Shown: positions 33,826 through 45,169 of the stretch, in pieces | Layout: every line of letters begins with the position of its first letter | Numbering within the stretch: the first letter of the stretch is position 1 | Assembly (NCBI GenBank): GCA_963854835.1 | Contig: OY978526.1 | Coordinates: 28,137,073 to 28,201,072 of the forward strand | Length of the DNA stretch: 64,000 nucleotides | Reading direction: 5' to 3' | From: Megamerina dolium | Lineage: Eukaryota; Arthropoda; Insecta; Diptera; Megamerinidae | Translations under genes and position numbers: made by a program | The notes under the pieces: generated by a model | The model's input: only the letters and a program-made list of their open reading frames with translations | Databases searched by the model: none | What the model was told of the DNA's origin: nothing

Positions 33826-36057
33826 CAAATTGCATAATACGGCTTCATTCCTGGTTCGGCCAATTCAATAGCATTTTTTTTTTCAGAAATATCCCGAAGC
33901 CGCTACTTTCAAGTATTTATTTGACATTTTTTATTGGAATATAGTTGTCTCTTCACGAACTTTCCAACCAGCCTTGGTATATTCGTATACAAGTATGTGT
34001 TTGTTTTTGTTTGTTAGAATAACTGCGGCAACCACTGAAGAAAAATGCTTTGCCTTCACCCAAAGCTAACGAAAAATGAAGAAATGCAAAAATAAACTGC
34101 AAGAAGCTAACTTTGTTTTGAAATTTGCAGTATATAAACACAACAGAAGCGAGCATATCGATACTTTTGACAATAATAAGAAAATTAATGAAAACCTAAT
34201 CCAAATATTCAATCATTAAGTACATAAAAATAAAAATTTCGTTGTATTTAAACAACTAACAAATTAACTCCCCGTCCATCTTTCGTCTAGTCGCATATCA
34301 CCTGATGCGTGATACTGCTCGTTTGCATTGCTGAAGCCAAAATATTTATATTCTGTGGCATTTCTTCAATCCATCACTTAACCGAAAAACCAATCGTTAT
34401 GCCACCCTTTTTGGGTTGACTTCGTCCCACTAGTTTGCGCTTACTCACGCATTTACATCGCATCGCCTTGCCGTGTTTACGCTAAATTTTTGCGAAAGTG
34501 GTAAATCGAAAATCCCTAATCTATTGATGTGGTTTTTGTGGTTTTTTGTGAAGAAGAATGCTTCACAAAATTTACGTTGTTTTCAATTTTAGCCACATAT
34601 GAAGCCCCTCGTCGATCCGTCTGCTACATTCAAATTGCTATGCTCAATATGTTGCTTATGCGATTTTTCCTTTCTCATTTTGGCTGCTATCGATTCGCAT
34701 TACTTTTGCCGCCAGCCAGCCATCCAGTCAACTCCAGTCAAGTTAAAAATAAACAAACAAACAAATAAACTTTGAAAACAGCCGGTTGCAAAACTGGGAC
34801 ATCAACACTATCGAGTTATTCATCCATTCAGAGATAGCATCCCCCTGGCAGTTAACAATTCTCATTCCATTGGTTTATACTATGGAATGCCCGACACAAT
34901 TTTGTTTTTTTTTTATATTTTTTTCTGATTATAGAATTCGAGTTATTTAATCTGTTTTATTTTTGTTTTTATTTATTTTTATTTTTTTGAATTCGTGTGA
35001 AAATCTGCACGAAGTGAAGCTATCATATCCTTCTGAGAAAATTGTAGGTGTAGGTTATTGGCTTGAAGTTGCACGAGTATAGTTGGTATCGCTACTGATA
35101 ATAGGGTATAGCGTAGCCACAAGAAAAAACAAAATCCATAAAATTTTAAATGCAAATTTATTTATGTGCGTTCGATGCCAAAGCGACATGGGCATAAACA
35201 AACACAAGCCAACACTAGTAAACCGACCAACCGTACGACCTGTAAATAATGGCAAAGCGAATACGTTTGGATGGATGAGCATCAGCATGGTAGTAGATAC
35301 TTGGCTGTTGGCAAAACAACAGCCCTTCTTTACCCTTGGTGAAGGGTAAAGAAAAAATGTTGTGATTAATTGGGTGATAATTGGAAGGTATGCGGCCTTA
35401 GGGGGTGCTTTTTTGAAGGCATTTTAAAGAAATGCTTTTTATAAAAATACAATAATTTAATGTAAATATATTGATTTGCGATGAAGTTGAAAATTATGTA
35501 CAGATATTGCTGTAGGATAGGTCGCTCATCTACCATTTATAGGAGGAAGCACTCTCACTAATCGTTCGTTCTTGTGACTGATAGTGCCCAACAAGGTGAA
35601 TCCCAAATTTAACTTCGATTTGTCTTTTATGAACATTTATTTTGATCAAGATGCATTATAAGCTATTTTGTTTGGATACTTCATAAAGTTTTATAAAAAA
35701 AAAACACCAACACTATGTGGTATATTCATAAAAGGAAAAGAAAGAATATTTAGGCAGATTTTTTGGGCCTCATTTTATGGCTTTTTTAGGAGGGTCTACA
35801 CTGTAATTCATACTATTTTATTATAGATGACAATTCGCGACTAAGGTGTAGTTCAACAGCTTAATCTTGTTGGTGATTAAGGATATCAATATGAAACGAA
35901 CTTTTCTATGAAAACCCGCATGACTTCTCAATAAGGTGCAACACATCAAAATTTGTTGAACGAGCAAACCGATACAAATAATTTTCGATGTTTTACGCCT
36001 TTAAGCTTGTCCAGTTATGTGTAATGAACTTTAAAAAAAAAAGTTACATATTTATTA

Positions 36058-36810
36058 TTGGGTGTGTGAATTAGTAACCGGCCTTTTTTAAGGCTCAAAA
36101 ATAATTAATTTTTAAGAATTCTGTAAAAATCATGTCATTCAAAGTATTGACCATCAGAAACTATGACATTTCCCCATCTTTTTGGCAATTTATGGATTTC
36201 ATCCCAACAGAACTGCGCCGGCTTGGCGGCCAAAAACGAATCTAGCCAATTTTTGGTTCCGATGACTGAAGTGAAGCGTATTACATTAAAGGCGTTGTGC
36301 ATGGACCGGAAAATGTGGTAATCTGAAGGCGCCAGGTAAAACTTTCCATCCGCTATTAGCAAGATAGTTTTTGACCGGAATAACAATGTGTGGCCGTGCG
36401 TTGTCGTGGTGAAAAATCACCTATTCGTGTCCGGTCGCATATTCCCGCCGTTTCTCGATCATTGCTTTCTTCAACCGCATCAATTGTCGTCGATACAGCT
36501 CTCCCGTAATGGTTCGACCAGGTCTTGGTCGAGTAATTTCTTCAAATACTCATCTTCAGACTTCGGCTCTCAAGAGCGTTCATCGTCTTTGCTATCAAAA
36601 TCACCGTTTTTGGAGCGCGTTTTCGTCAGTTCGTAAAATTATCCATCGTTAAAAAAATATGATGCGAACAACCGAATTGAAAACTTTTGCCTGATTTTGA
36701 TGACAAGTGAATTGACATTTACAATGACATTTCGGACAATGATGTATGACATCGCGCTTACGCGTGGCGCTTTGTGACGTAAATGGCCGGTTACTAATTT
36801 ACACACCCAA
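36058..36810 (-). mobile_element. Mariner deletion element
   Basis: A 753-bp element framed by inverted repeats of about 26 bp with one mismatch (36058-36083 and 36785-36810; outer ends TTGGGTGTGT and ACACACCCAA), beside a TA on the left. The minus strand keeps a second-box sequence (FHHDNARPH form near 36390-36420) and a C-terminal piece (LAPSDYHIFRSMHNAF, 36135-36386). That is about half the length of a full mariner, so it is internally deleted and non-autonomous. Confidence 0.85.
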
Positions 36811-36947
36811 AATAAGAGAATCTTTGATGGAAACAAACAAAAACATACGAATGCATGCAAATTTGTTAGGAAAACTTCAACAATCTTTCAGCGTTTAAAA
36901 ATGTTGTTTTAGCCTTAAACCATCAAAATCACAACTGATCTACAAAA

Positions 36948-37496
36948 AGCAACATGTAGCTAGTGTGCAGCATGTATTAATATAAAGCTGGCAACATTTT
37001 GTCTTATCTCTAGGGGAAAGTGATAGTTTGTTGAAATACGATCCATAATCTGTCTAAAAAATATAATAATAATATTTTTAGAAGAGTTTTATAAATACGT
37101 TTCTCCCAATTGTTTTTACTTCGAAATAGTCTTACTCCGGTTTTAACACGTAAAAAGATGATGTTAATACGTAATGAGAAACATGTATCTAACAGAATGC
37201 TGGCAACATTTTTTTGTAATTTACATTTACAAACTTACATTTGTTACACTAAATAAAAAAGATAAAAACATATTTTTTTGAAATGTTTCACTCATTATTC
37301 TCCAAGCAAATACAACTTTTCGCACGAAAAAAACTGTTTTCTGCTGGATGAAAGAGCTTAAAGTTCTATTAGAAAAATGCTCATTTCTACATGACAAATG
37401 TCACTTTTCACTCAAAAAGAATGTCCATGGTTAAACAAATAGTAATCAATTCTTATATAAAAAATGTTGCCAATATATAACTAGATACATGTTGCT
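36948..37496. mobile_element. MITE-like element
   Basis: The outer 17 bp are inverted repeats with one mismatch: AGCAACATGTAGCTAGT at the left, ACTAGATACATGTTGCT at the right. The sub-terminal word GGCAACATTTT also recurs near both ends and once internally (about 37200). About 550 bp, AT-rich, with no coding sequence, as in a MITE. The superfamily is unknown. Confidence 0.6.
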
Positions 37497-38296
37497 GTAT
37501 TTCATCATCATCCCTATCGCAAGCAACAAATTGTATATGAGATTTGACAGCAGATTTTACATTAAATCGAACAGAGCTTAAATATGGAATTGATTTTATA
37601 AGAAAATCCTTTGTTCATTTAATATATCGACTTTATTGTTATTAATATTTAACGTAGTTATTGCTATTGCCAAAGTCTTTTCATACATTTAATATCAGAA
37701 ATTCTATTTCTTTTTTGACGAATATATATTAAAAAATTATGAAAATGGAATAAATCAAATCAAATCTATTTTCATCGTTGGTATTATTTATTTGCACAAT
37801 TTATTCCAGTTTATATTTTAATGTTGTTTATTTCCTATATGTGTAGCTTATACGTCCTAAGAGTCACATAGCATGAATTATATACACATTTTGGTCTTAA
37901 TGTATTCACATTGAAATAATTTTCACAAAAATTATTGTTATTTCTTCTTCATATTCATTTTTTTTTTTCTTTTTTGGAATTAAGAATCACAATTTTACTA
38001 AATTATATTCTTGCGTTTGCTCAACACATCATTACAATATTTCAGCATTTATTCAAGATTATATTAATCTCTAGAGGAAACACGTTCAGTATTCAGTGAT
38101 TTGCAATCATAATATTGCAATCATAATATTTATTTATACTTACATATACTTGCCAAGTATACTTAATATTTAAGTAATCATAATCTTGCTTGATTTAAGT
38201 GTATCTACATAATTGTAATCATAATTGATTCGCGATTTTTTCTTCTCATATATTTTATACATACGCACACACACACACACACATACACAATACAAG

Positions 38297-38565
38297 GTTC
38301 TGCCAAACAATTGATGAATACCGAACTCTCGAATGGCATCGTACAGGATGACCCTGAGATAATTGCACAGCAAACGGATAAAGTCGATATACTCTTGTAT
38401 TGCATTAAATCGTCGACACGAGATGCCGCCTGGATTTATGGACATGTATTGTGCCAAATTATACGTGATTTAGTGCCGCCAAATGAAATATTGACGAAGG
38501 TCATAAAGGAGTTATTGTCCATAAATCAGCCACATTGTGATGTTATTGCAATGATTGTATATCAG
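38297..38565 (+). CDS. htt: Huntingtin, penultimate coding exon
   Basis: Exon of 269 nt: two bases completing a Gly codon, then 89 codons, phase 0 at the end. The acceptor AATACAAG| follows a CA run rather than a pyrimidine tract; the donor is CAG|GTAAGT. It encodes SAKQLMNTELS, a helical block, then the strongly conserved LVPPNEILTKVIKELLSIN / QPHCDVIAMIVYQ. This aligns with FFPPQDIMNKVIGEFLS...QPYPQFMATVVYK of vertebrate huntingtin. It lies in the C-terminal HEAT domain, which contacts the HAP40 partner and the N-terminal HEAT domain in the known structure. Confidence 0.97.
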
Positions 38566-39535
38566 GTAAGTTACTATACGAGTATCTACAAAATTCTATT
38601 CCAAAGTATCAGTAAGTAGTACCTACATCGACATGGTGATCGTTTGTAATTGGTTCTTTACTAACACATATAACGATATACATATTACTTTGTCTATATG
38701 TTATTATACATATAGTAGTATACCCTTGTTTATGCCTACTTGTATGCCATTCTATTTGTCTATTGGTCTGTCTGTCGGTTACATGTTGTTTCATATTTGT
38801 CTACTTGGGTGTGAAAGCTCATATATGTGTAATATGTGCACACATATACTATGTGTATCACTAAAATGCCATAAGGATAGCACCATTTGCCACTTACTTT
38901 ATATATAAATGTTCTCCTACGTGAGAGAATGTATGCGTAGGATTTTTGGCAGCCACAAAATTAATGGAATACATGAATGGCAAGGCGAATGTGGGTTATA
39001 CTTTTTCGTATCACATCATTCATACATACATATAGTATAGTATACCTTCTTCTCTCTGAACTATGAAGCTATAAAAATATTTCATTAGCTTCATAAAACG
39101 TCTAAGGTTCAAGGTTGTAAATCTATAATACTTTGGTTACGTTTACGAACATGCCTTTGGGGTGTAAAGTAACAAAGGAATGAAAGGATTCAAACAAGCG
39201 ATTGCACAGATTTGTGAAGCTTTAAAATTTAATAAATATTGGTCATGTAGCCATTAAACAAGTGATTGGCTAACCAAAAAAAAAAAAATAAAATAAAATA
39301 ACTAAAATTAGCTTTTAAATGTTTGTTCAATTTTACTGAAATTAGCCTTATTCGTCGTATACTACCCCTGCTATTTACATGTACGTAAAATGTTTAAGGC
39401 GTTATACAATATTTATGAGCGAATCAGGATGATAAACTTTAAATATTAAATGTTGGATAGTAGTGTTGCTTTCAAAAATTGTTTGAAAAAAGGCGGTGAA
39501 GTTATTCTTAGCTTAGTTACCAGGCAGATGTGGTT

Positions 39536-40030
39536 CTCATATGGCAGGTATGCCTGGTTTTCATCGGATTCCTCCTCCCTTTCGAATATGTCTTTCAATT
39601 ACTTACTATAATCGTATATACCGAATTTCAGCTTCATAACTTTGAATTTTCGTACGTAACGTAGGAAATCATATATCTGACGAGTTGCTTTTGTATGGGC
39701 GGTAGGCCTCGTTTTTATCCGATTTCGTCCATTTTGTAATATATTCATTTTGTGATTGAACAAACTTTAGATACCAAGTTTCAACTCGATAGCTTTATAT
39801 TTTCGAGTATAAGGTGTGAAAACATGCACCGGATAACATTATTTTGTATGGAGGCTCGATTTTCATCCGATGTTCATTCACAAACTCATTGCTTTGTTGG
39901 TGAAAATAATGTTACGTACCAATTTTCAGCTCGATATCTCTATAATTATGGCATTTATCGTACGAACTGATGATTATATAGATTGAAAGACATGTCTTAA
40001 TCGACTTAGATCGTCATTCCGATGCAATTT
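39536..40030. repeat. Diverged tandem array, ~150-bp unit (family T2)
   Basis: Three units start near 39536, 39694 and 39843 with TTTGTATGG-type words, then TTTTCATCGGATT / TTTTATCCGATTTCG / TTTTCATCCGATG and a downstream TTTCA-CTCGATA-CTTTA word. The array is followed by GACATGTCTTAATCGACTTAG, which resembles a motif widespread in dipteran repeats. Confidence 0.7.
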
Positions 40031-40164
40031 TTCATTTAATATCAGTCTGCTCTCCTTTTTATGTGTTTTACAAACATAAGCAAGAACTCAATATATACCG
40101 TTAACTCTTTGAAAAAAGACTTAAGTAATAAAAAGAAAAAAATATTTAAGTTAGCACTAAAGAG

Positions 40165-40525
40165 TAGGTGCCATAGCTCAGTGGTTAGTGCGTAGCCCTT
40201 CTCATCGGTAGGTCGTGGGTTCAATCCCCGGCTGAAACATAACACAATTTAATATCGAAAAGATTTTTCTTTCGAACGGTACCCACCTGCCGGCAAGAAT
40301 TGGCAGTAACAATTTGCCATTATTAAAAGAGCTCTGTGACAAAACTAAGTTAAAGTGATGTCACAAGGGTTCTGCTGTTCGGAACCGGCTAAAATAAGTA
40401 GGTCCCTTCTAATACAGTCCAAAATTTAACACGCACAACAGTATTGGAAGAGTATCACAATGGGCGTTTCTGGCCTAAGTGTGTCCTCTTAGAGAGCCAC
40501 GGCAGCCACATAACCTATCTTAACC
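40165..40525 (+). mobile_element. tRNA-derived SINE, full-length copy
   Basis: The head at 40166-40235 is tRNA-like: the A-box is TAGCTCAGTGGTTAGTGC and the B-box is GGTTCAATCCC. The body is the same as the other copies in the window (mirror orientation). It ends with ACATAACCTATCTTAACC, a degenerate version of the TTAGG-type tail seen in the 53.3-kb copy. A 12-bp target duplication with one mismatch flanks it (TAGCACTAAAGA at 40152, TAGCACTGAAGA at 40526). Confidence 0.9.
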
Positions 40526-40954
40526 TAGCACTGAAGAAATTTCATTAATTTGGATAGTGCTATTTCATTCATTTGGGGGAGATGCACGGCCAATTGTCCA
40601 ATCTCACCTACATTTCACATTCTCCATTTGTGTTATATGGAAGATGCCATTCCCACTTGCCTTATACCACTCATTTTTTTTTTGTATCCAGCACAACACG
40701 CTAGATTACCTTACCTCTTATACTAAAATGCTATAGCTTATACCATTTCCGATCCATGGTATCTGCCAAGCTGTAACAGCTTTGTAAAACTTACTTCAAT
40801 ATCTCATCATTTAATTTCCACTTTATGTTGTCGTGGGTATATTTTAATAAAATAGCTACTTTTATTACATTTTAATCTTATATTCATTCTTTTCTTTCTT
40901 CTTTTACATTTTACCAACCAACACCATCAACAACAACAACAACAACGATAACAG

Positions 40955-41386
40955 GTATTTCGCTCTGCCATCGATTCATCGTACTTGCAAATGCTACAAG
41001 ATTGGCTCATATATTCGTTGCCAACATTTCTAACGTTGCCGGCACAAAAAGGTGTCTGGGGATTGAGTGTCATCTTTTTATCAGCTTCCATAGATCTACA
41101 TTTGATTAAACTATTTCCGGTGCTACTTGGTGCTGGCAGCAGTGGTGGTGGCAACACTAGCAACACAAGCAACAACAGTTCAGATGGTACGATGAGTACG
41201 AATGCGAATACAACTTCGAATACGATGGAGCTACATAAATTGGGTCACAATGAGATTGCATTGTTCATGACAGCTGCACAAGATTTTCATGCGAAATTAA
41301 ATGCCGAGCAAAAGATGCGTTTTCGTGATGCCTTTAAGAAATTTCCACATAACCAAATTTATACGAAACTATTGCAGAATTTGTAA
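40955..41386 (+). CDS. htt: Huntingtin, terminal coding exon with stop
   Basis: Exon of 432 nt, 143 codons and TAA. It begins VFRSAIDSSYLQMLQDWLI, the counterpart of VFQTLHSTGQ...VRDWVM in vertebrate huntingtin, and continues LPTFLTLPAQKGVWGLSVIFLSAS, matching the WSLSCFFVSAS block. Residues 59-91 are a Gly/Asn/Ser/Thr-rich insert not present in vertebrates. The conserved end resumes as ELHKLGHNEIALFMTAAQDF (compare VNLFCLVATDF) and runs to KLLQNL. The start of the exon is fixed by the GATAACAG| acceptor and the frame of 38297-38565. Confidence 0.97.
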   Translation, partial: VFRSAIDSSYLQMLQDWLIYSLPTFLTLPAQKGVWGLSVIFLSASIDLHLIKLFPVLLGAGSSGGGNTSNTSNNSSDGTMSTNANTTSNTMELHKLGHNEIALFMTAAQDFHAKLNAEQKMRFRDAFKKFPHNQIYTKLLQNL

Positions 41387-41857
41387 AGTAATAATGGCGT
41401 ACAAACATAGTCTCAATATGGTAATAATGGTGATTATGAAGATGACGGTGATGATGATAATGATGGCGATGTAGTAGTTGGCCAAGTGATATGGGTATAA
41501 TGTATGAGTATAACTGTTAGTATGTAAGCTGATGAGCAGAAGATGAAAAAAACTAATCAAAATCAGTAAAGGATCCGTCAGTATATTGTACTTGTAATGA
41601 GAAAAGCTAAAATTTCAAGTGCCTACATACAAGTTTGATTTCAACTAAAATTTACGTTGCAAATCATGATAGGTAGCACATATATGCAACATGAAACATA
41701 GAAGTGAACACCAAAGTAGTCAAATTTTTCTGACACATCGACAAGCACAATATTTAATTACAATTTCACTTGTGTAGTCTTCTTGTTCTTCTTCTACTTT
41801 CGCACGCCGACTATATGAAGGGTTTCATTCAGCTCGCTTTTGATAGCAGGATAGCAC

Positions 41858-43314
41858 GTTGGGGAAAAAGAAATACATACTTGTGTTCTAGATCGCTGTC
41901 GATTCAGTTGTGAATTAATACATCGTATGAAAACTACATAGGATAACGAATACAAAAACAGCTTTTTGGCAAAAAATTCAACTTTACTCATCAATTCTCA
42001 TCAATTTAGTCTCCTTCAAGAGCGTAACAATCATTTCAACGCTTCTCTAAGATTTTGATACTTCTTTTGTATAACGATTAATTTTTTACCTCAAAATAGG
42101 ACTCTGTTTCGGCGATAACCTTTTCATTCGAGCCAAATCTCTGTCAGGCAACAATTTTTTTTAGGGTCAAGGATCAGGTAGAAGTCGCTGCGAGCCAAAT
42201 CTGTCGAATACAGTGGATACGGAAGCAGTTCCAAGTGTAATTTGTGTAATTTGGGCATGGCGGACAACGATTTGTGGCACGTTGCATTGTCTTGGTGAAA
42301 GAGCGCAGTTTTCATCTTCGTATAAGGCCGTTTTTTCACGATTTTCTCCTTCAAACGCGCTAGTTGGGTCATCTTCTTTCTGTTTTCAAGGTTGTTGATG
42401 CGCACATTTCCATATCGATCCCAAAATACGCACGCCTTAACTATTGCTGTGTACTCAAGTCATTGCCGATTTGACTCTAGAGTGTAGTGGTGGATTCAAG
42501 TATCGTCCATTATTACATACCGAAGCAACTCTCAGAATCATCGCTTGGTTTTTGGTTCACTTCAGTATTTCATTTCTCTATTTTCGATGTCAGAGGGCTA
42601 TCGTTGAAAATGTCGAAATAATCATGGATATGATCGATGCAGATCGCCACGTTTAGTTGTAATATCATTGATGAGGGGCTAAAAATCTGCCACAAAACAG
42701 TTTTTTAGCCATCTGCATAATGCTAAATCCATAGGGAAGCTCGATATTTAGGTACCGCATAAACTGACGGAAAACCACTGTAAATAGTATTTTCATCTGT
42801 CAAGTCTTGGTCAAATGGAGATCTGAAATAAGTCAGATTGTGGTCAAAGCCTGGTAAACCGTTGCACGCGAAGGCAAAGTCAGAGCTAATGGGCAGGAAA
42901 GGTTGGCTATGCATTTGATGGATCTGTAAGGGAATCAAGTACTATGGACTGGTTCCATTAGGCCCCTAAAGTCGGACCTCTACCGCTAACAATTGAAGCA
43001 TGTTGTGTTCCATCTGGACAAAACCGTGCCACATGCTTGCTATAGTGACTCACCAGAAACACCAGAAGCTTGGTTTGGAAGTATGGTACTAGAAGCTTTC
43101 TTAGTGATCTAATATTAACATCAAGAGACTTTTGTGAAAATCGTTCAGTTGAATTTTTTGCCAATAGCGACGAGAGCTTCTATGAGAGAGTCATCATGAA
43201 ATCAACCTTAAAATGGCAATAAATCATACAAGAAAAGGGGTACATATATGACCCCAACAAAATAATTCGTTTTAAATAAAGCCTTGAATAATAATGGATT
43301 TCTTTTTCCCCAAC
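41858..43314 (-). mobile_element. Mariner element, near full length, degenerate
   Basis: A 1457-bp element bounded by perfect 17-bp inverted repeats, GTTGGGGAAAAAGAAAT at 41858-41874 and its complement at 43298-43314. The minus strand (42124-42405 and 41960-42120) has LFHQDNATCHKS with the second catalytic Asp, YPLYSTDLARSDFY (third Asp box, with ARSD in place of APSD), and a VIAETESYFEVKN / ILEKR / CYALEGD tail, which is the ordinary mariner C-terminus. Stops and frameshifts make it defective. It lies about 470 bp beyond the huntingtin stop codon. Confidence 0.88.
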
Positions 43315-45169
43315 CCAATTTTTGGTACATTTTTTTGGCTAATAAGTGGAAAATAATCATCATGCTCAATATCATAATCGTCATCGTCGTCCTCCTCAGT
43401 TTATCACAATGTTGTTGCTCTTTAATGCCTATTCGCCATATAATACTTTTTATCATCAAGGTCATATGAGGCAAGCGCAATATATTGTTAAATGAATGTT
43501 GACCTGAAGGAGAAACAAAAGTAAAACCTCAAGAAGTACAGAAGAAGAAGAAATGTATGGAATAAGCCTAAAAACAAGAGAGCTTAAATATAACATGACA
43601 TAGTTGCGAGAAGGAAATATGTAGCATATACCCAGCACCAGTTAATATTAAACACAACAGAAGGAATTACAAGTGGCAACAGCAGCAGCAGTAGCAGTTG
43701 AATATTATCAAGCGAAGAATATCATAGTGGATATGTGATAAAGAGGCAGCAAAATTCAATTCAATGCGCGCCAACATTTATAGTTATCCATTCAATCATG
43801 CAACATTTCATGAATATGATGAAAGTTTATAGTTTGAACATTTGTAGTTGTAGCATGGTATCGCAAACAGGCCCCTACTAACTTAAGTGAGCTCTTCTCT
43901 ACTCTCTGAGTAGTAGTTTTGGTATTGCAGCAGAAAATCTAAAATAAACATGCGACTACACTACAAACTGCAGCTACAACTAAAACCTATGAAGAACCAC
44001 AACTACGATTATTTGCTGCTGTAACGGAATAATCCTAAACGAATCATGCAAGTTATTATTATTAGTATTATTATTATCAATTATGTTTATTATTATTATT
44101 ACTATTATTATTATCAATTATTGTTTTTACAAGTATAATTTGTGAATGTAAGTCATGTGGCATAAAGTTAAGTTGAGCAGAAAACCACAAAAATTATGAA
44201 ATTACATGTAAATTACATATAGAAGCACGTGCGCCAGAAAATGTAGACAAACAAATAATGGCAGCTATCGGAAGACGAGGGTTGGGTTGGGTTGATTCGT
44301 ATTCGAATGAAGCCAAGCAAGCAGAAGCTTGTGTTGGTTCGTTTTCGAATGAAGATGACTGTCCTTTCTCTCTTTCTCTCTTTTTTTATATTTCTAAGAA
44401 CTAAGAACTTGATGTTGCTTCTGTGAAAACATTGACCCATTTGTTGCCACCACTAACTACAGCTCTCTTTATGAGCATCCGCACGCCTGCTGCAACACAC
44501 ATTCTTCTTGACATTATTTTGCATTCTTGTTTTTGTTGCTATACACAGTAGTATGTAAACATTTCCAATCTCATTAGTTGGCATAAATGTTTATTAATTA
44601 AATATAAACACATATATGTTATATATAGTAAATGAAATACAAAAGCAACGAGGACAAAGTGTGCGACTGTGGAATAAAAGCGAGACGATATTTCGTGGAA
44701 TTTTTCATACAACGGCGAGCAAATAAAAAGCATATTATTTGTAATATTTAACATGAATGAATGCATACACACACACACATACACTCACATACATATATGC
44801 ATATGAATGTGTGCTTGTTTTTTTCTGAAGCGGCAATGACAAAGTATGCTAGTATCCCAGTGGGAAAATGGGAGTAATGATGATAAAGCCAGCTTTTTTT
44901 TATATGGATGCAAAGTCATTGGAAATGCTTGCATGAATTACATAAAATATTTATACTTTCATTGCTTACCTTTTCATTGACCATGAATGCAGAAATGCAT
45001 CACTGGAAGCTTTTAATCACCCATTTTTTAGATCTTGTTTTTCATTCATTTGGGTAATAGATTTTACACTTTTCCACACTGGTTGCTAAATCTTATATAA
45101 AAATATGACACCACAGTCATCGTAGACCAATTTTAGTATAACCAGCACACATAGAGTAACATACAAAAA

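Larger units (their letters stand above)
24639..38296 (+). other. Large huntingtin intron
   Basis: Intron of about 13.7 kb from GTGAGT to a CA-rich run ending ATACAAG. The acceptor lacks a good pyrimidine tract because an (AC)n run sits there. Contents listed separately: GAT microsatellites, tandem ~150-bp units at 26.85-27.6 and 29.47-30.0 kb, a SINE relic, a Tc1-like deletion element, a mariner deletion element and a MITE-like element. The remainder (30.0-32.9 and 33.8-36.0 kb) is AT-rich, with nothing I can name. Confidence 0.85.
38566..40954 (+). other. Huntingtin last intron
   Basis: Intron of about 2.4 kb, GTAAGT to a CAACAA-rich stretch ending GATAACAG. It holds a three-unit tandem array (39.54-40.03 kb) and a + strand SINE (40165-40525). 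The rest is AT-rich. Confidence 0.9.

Noticed and set aside
40166..40240. A tRNA gene on the + strand
   Set aside because: A and B boxes are present, but the sequence continues into the shared SINE body and is flanked by a target duplication; it is a SINE head, not a functional tRNA gene.
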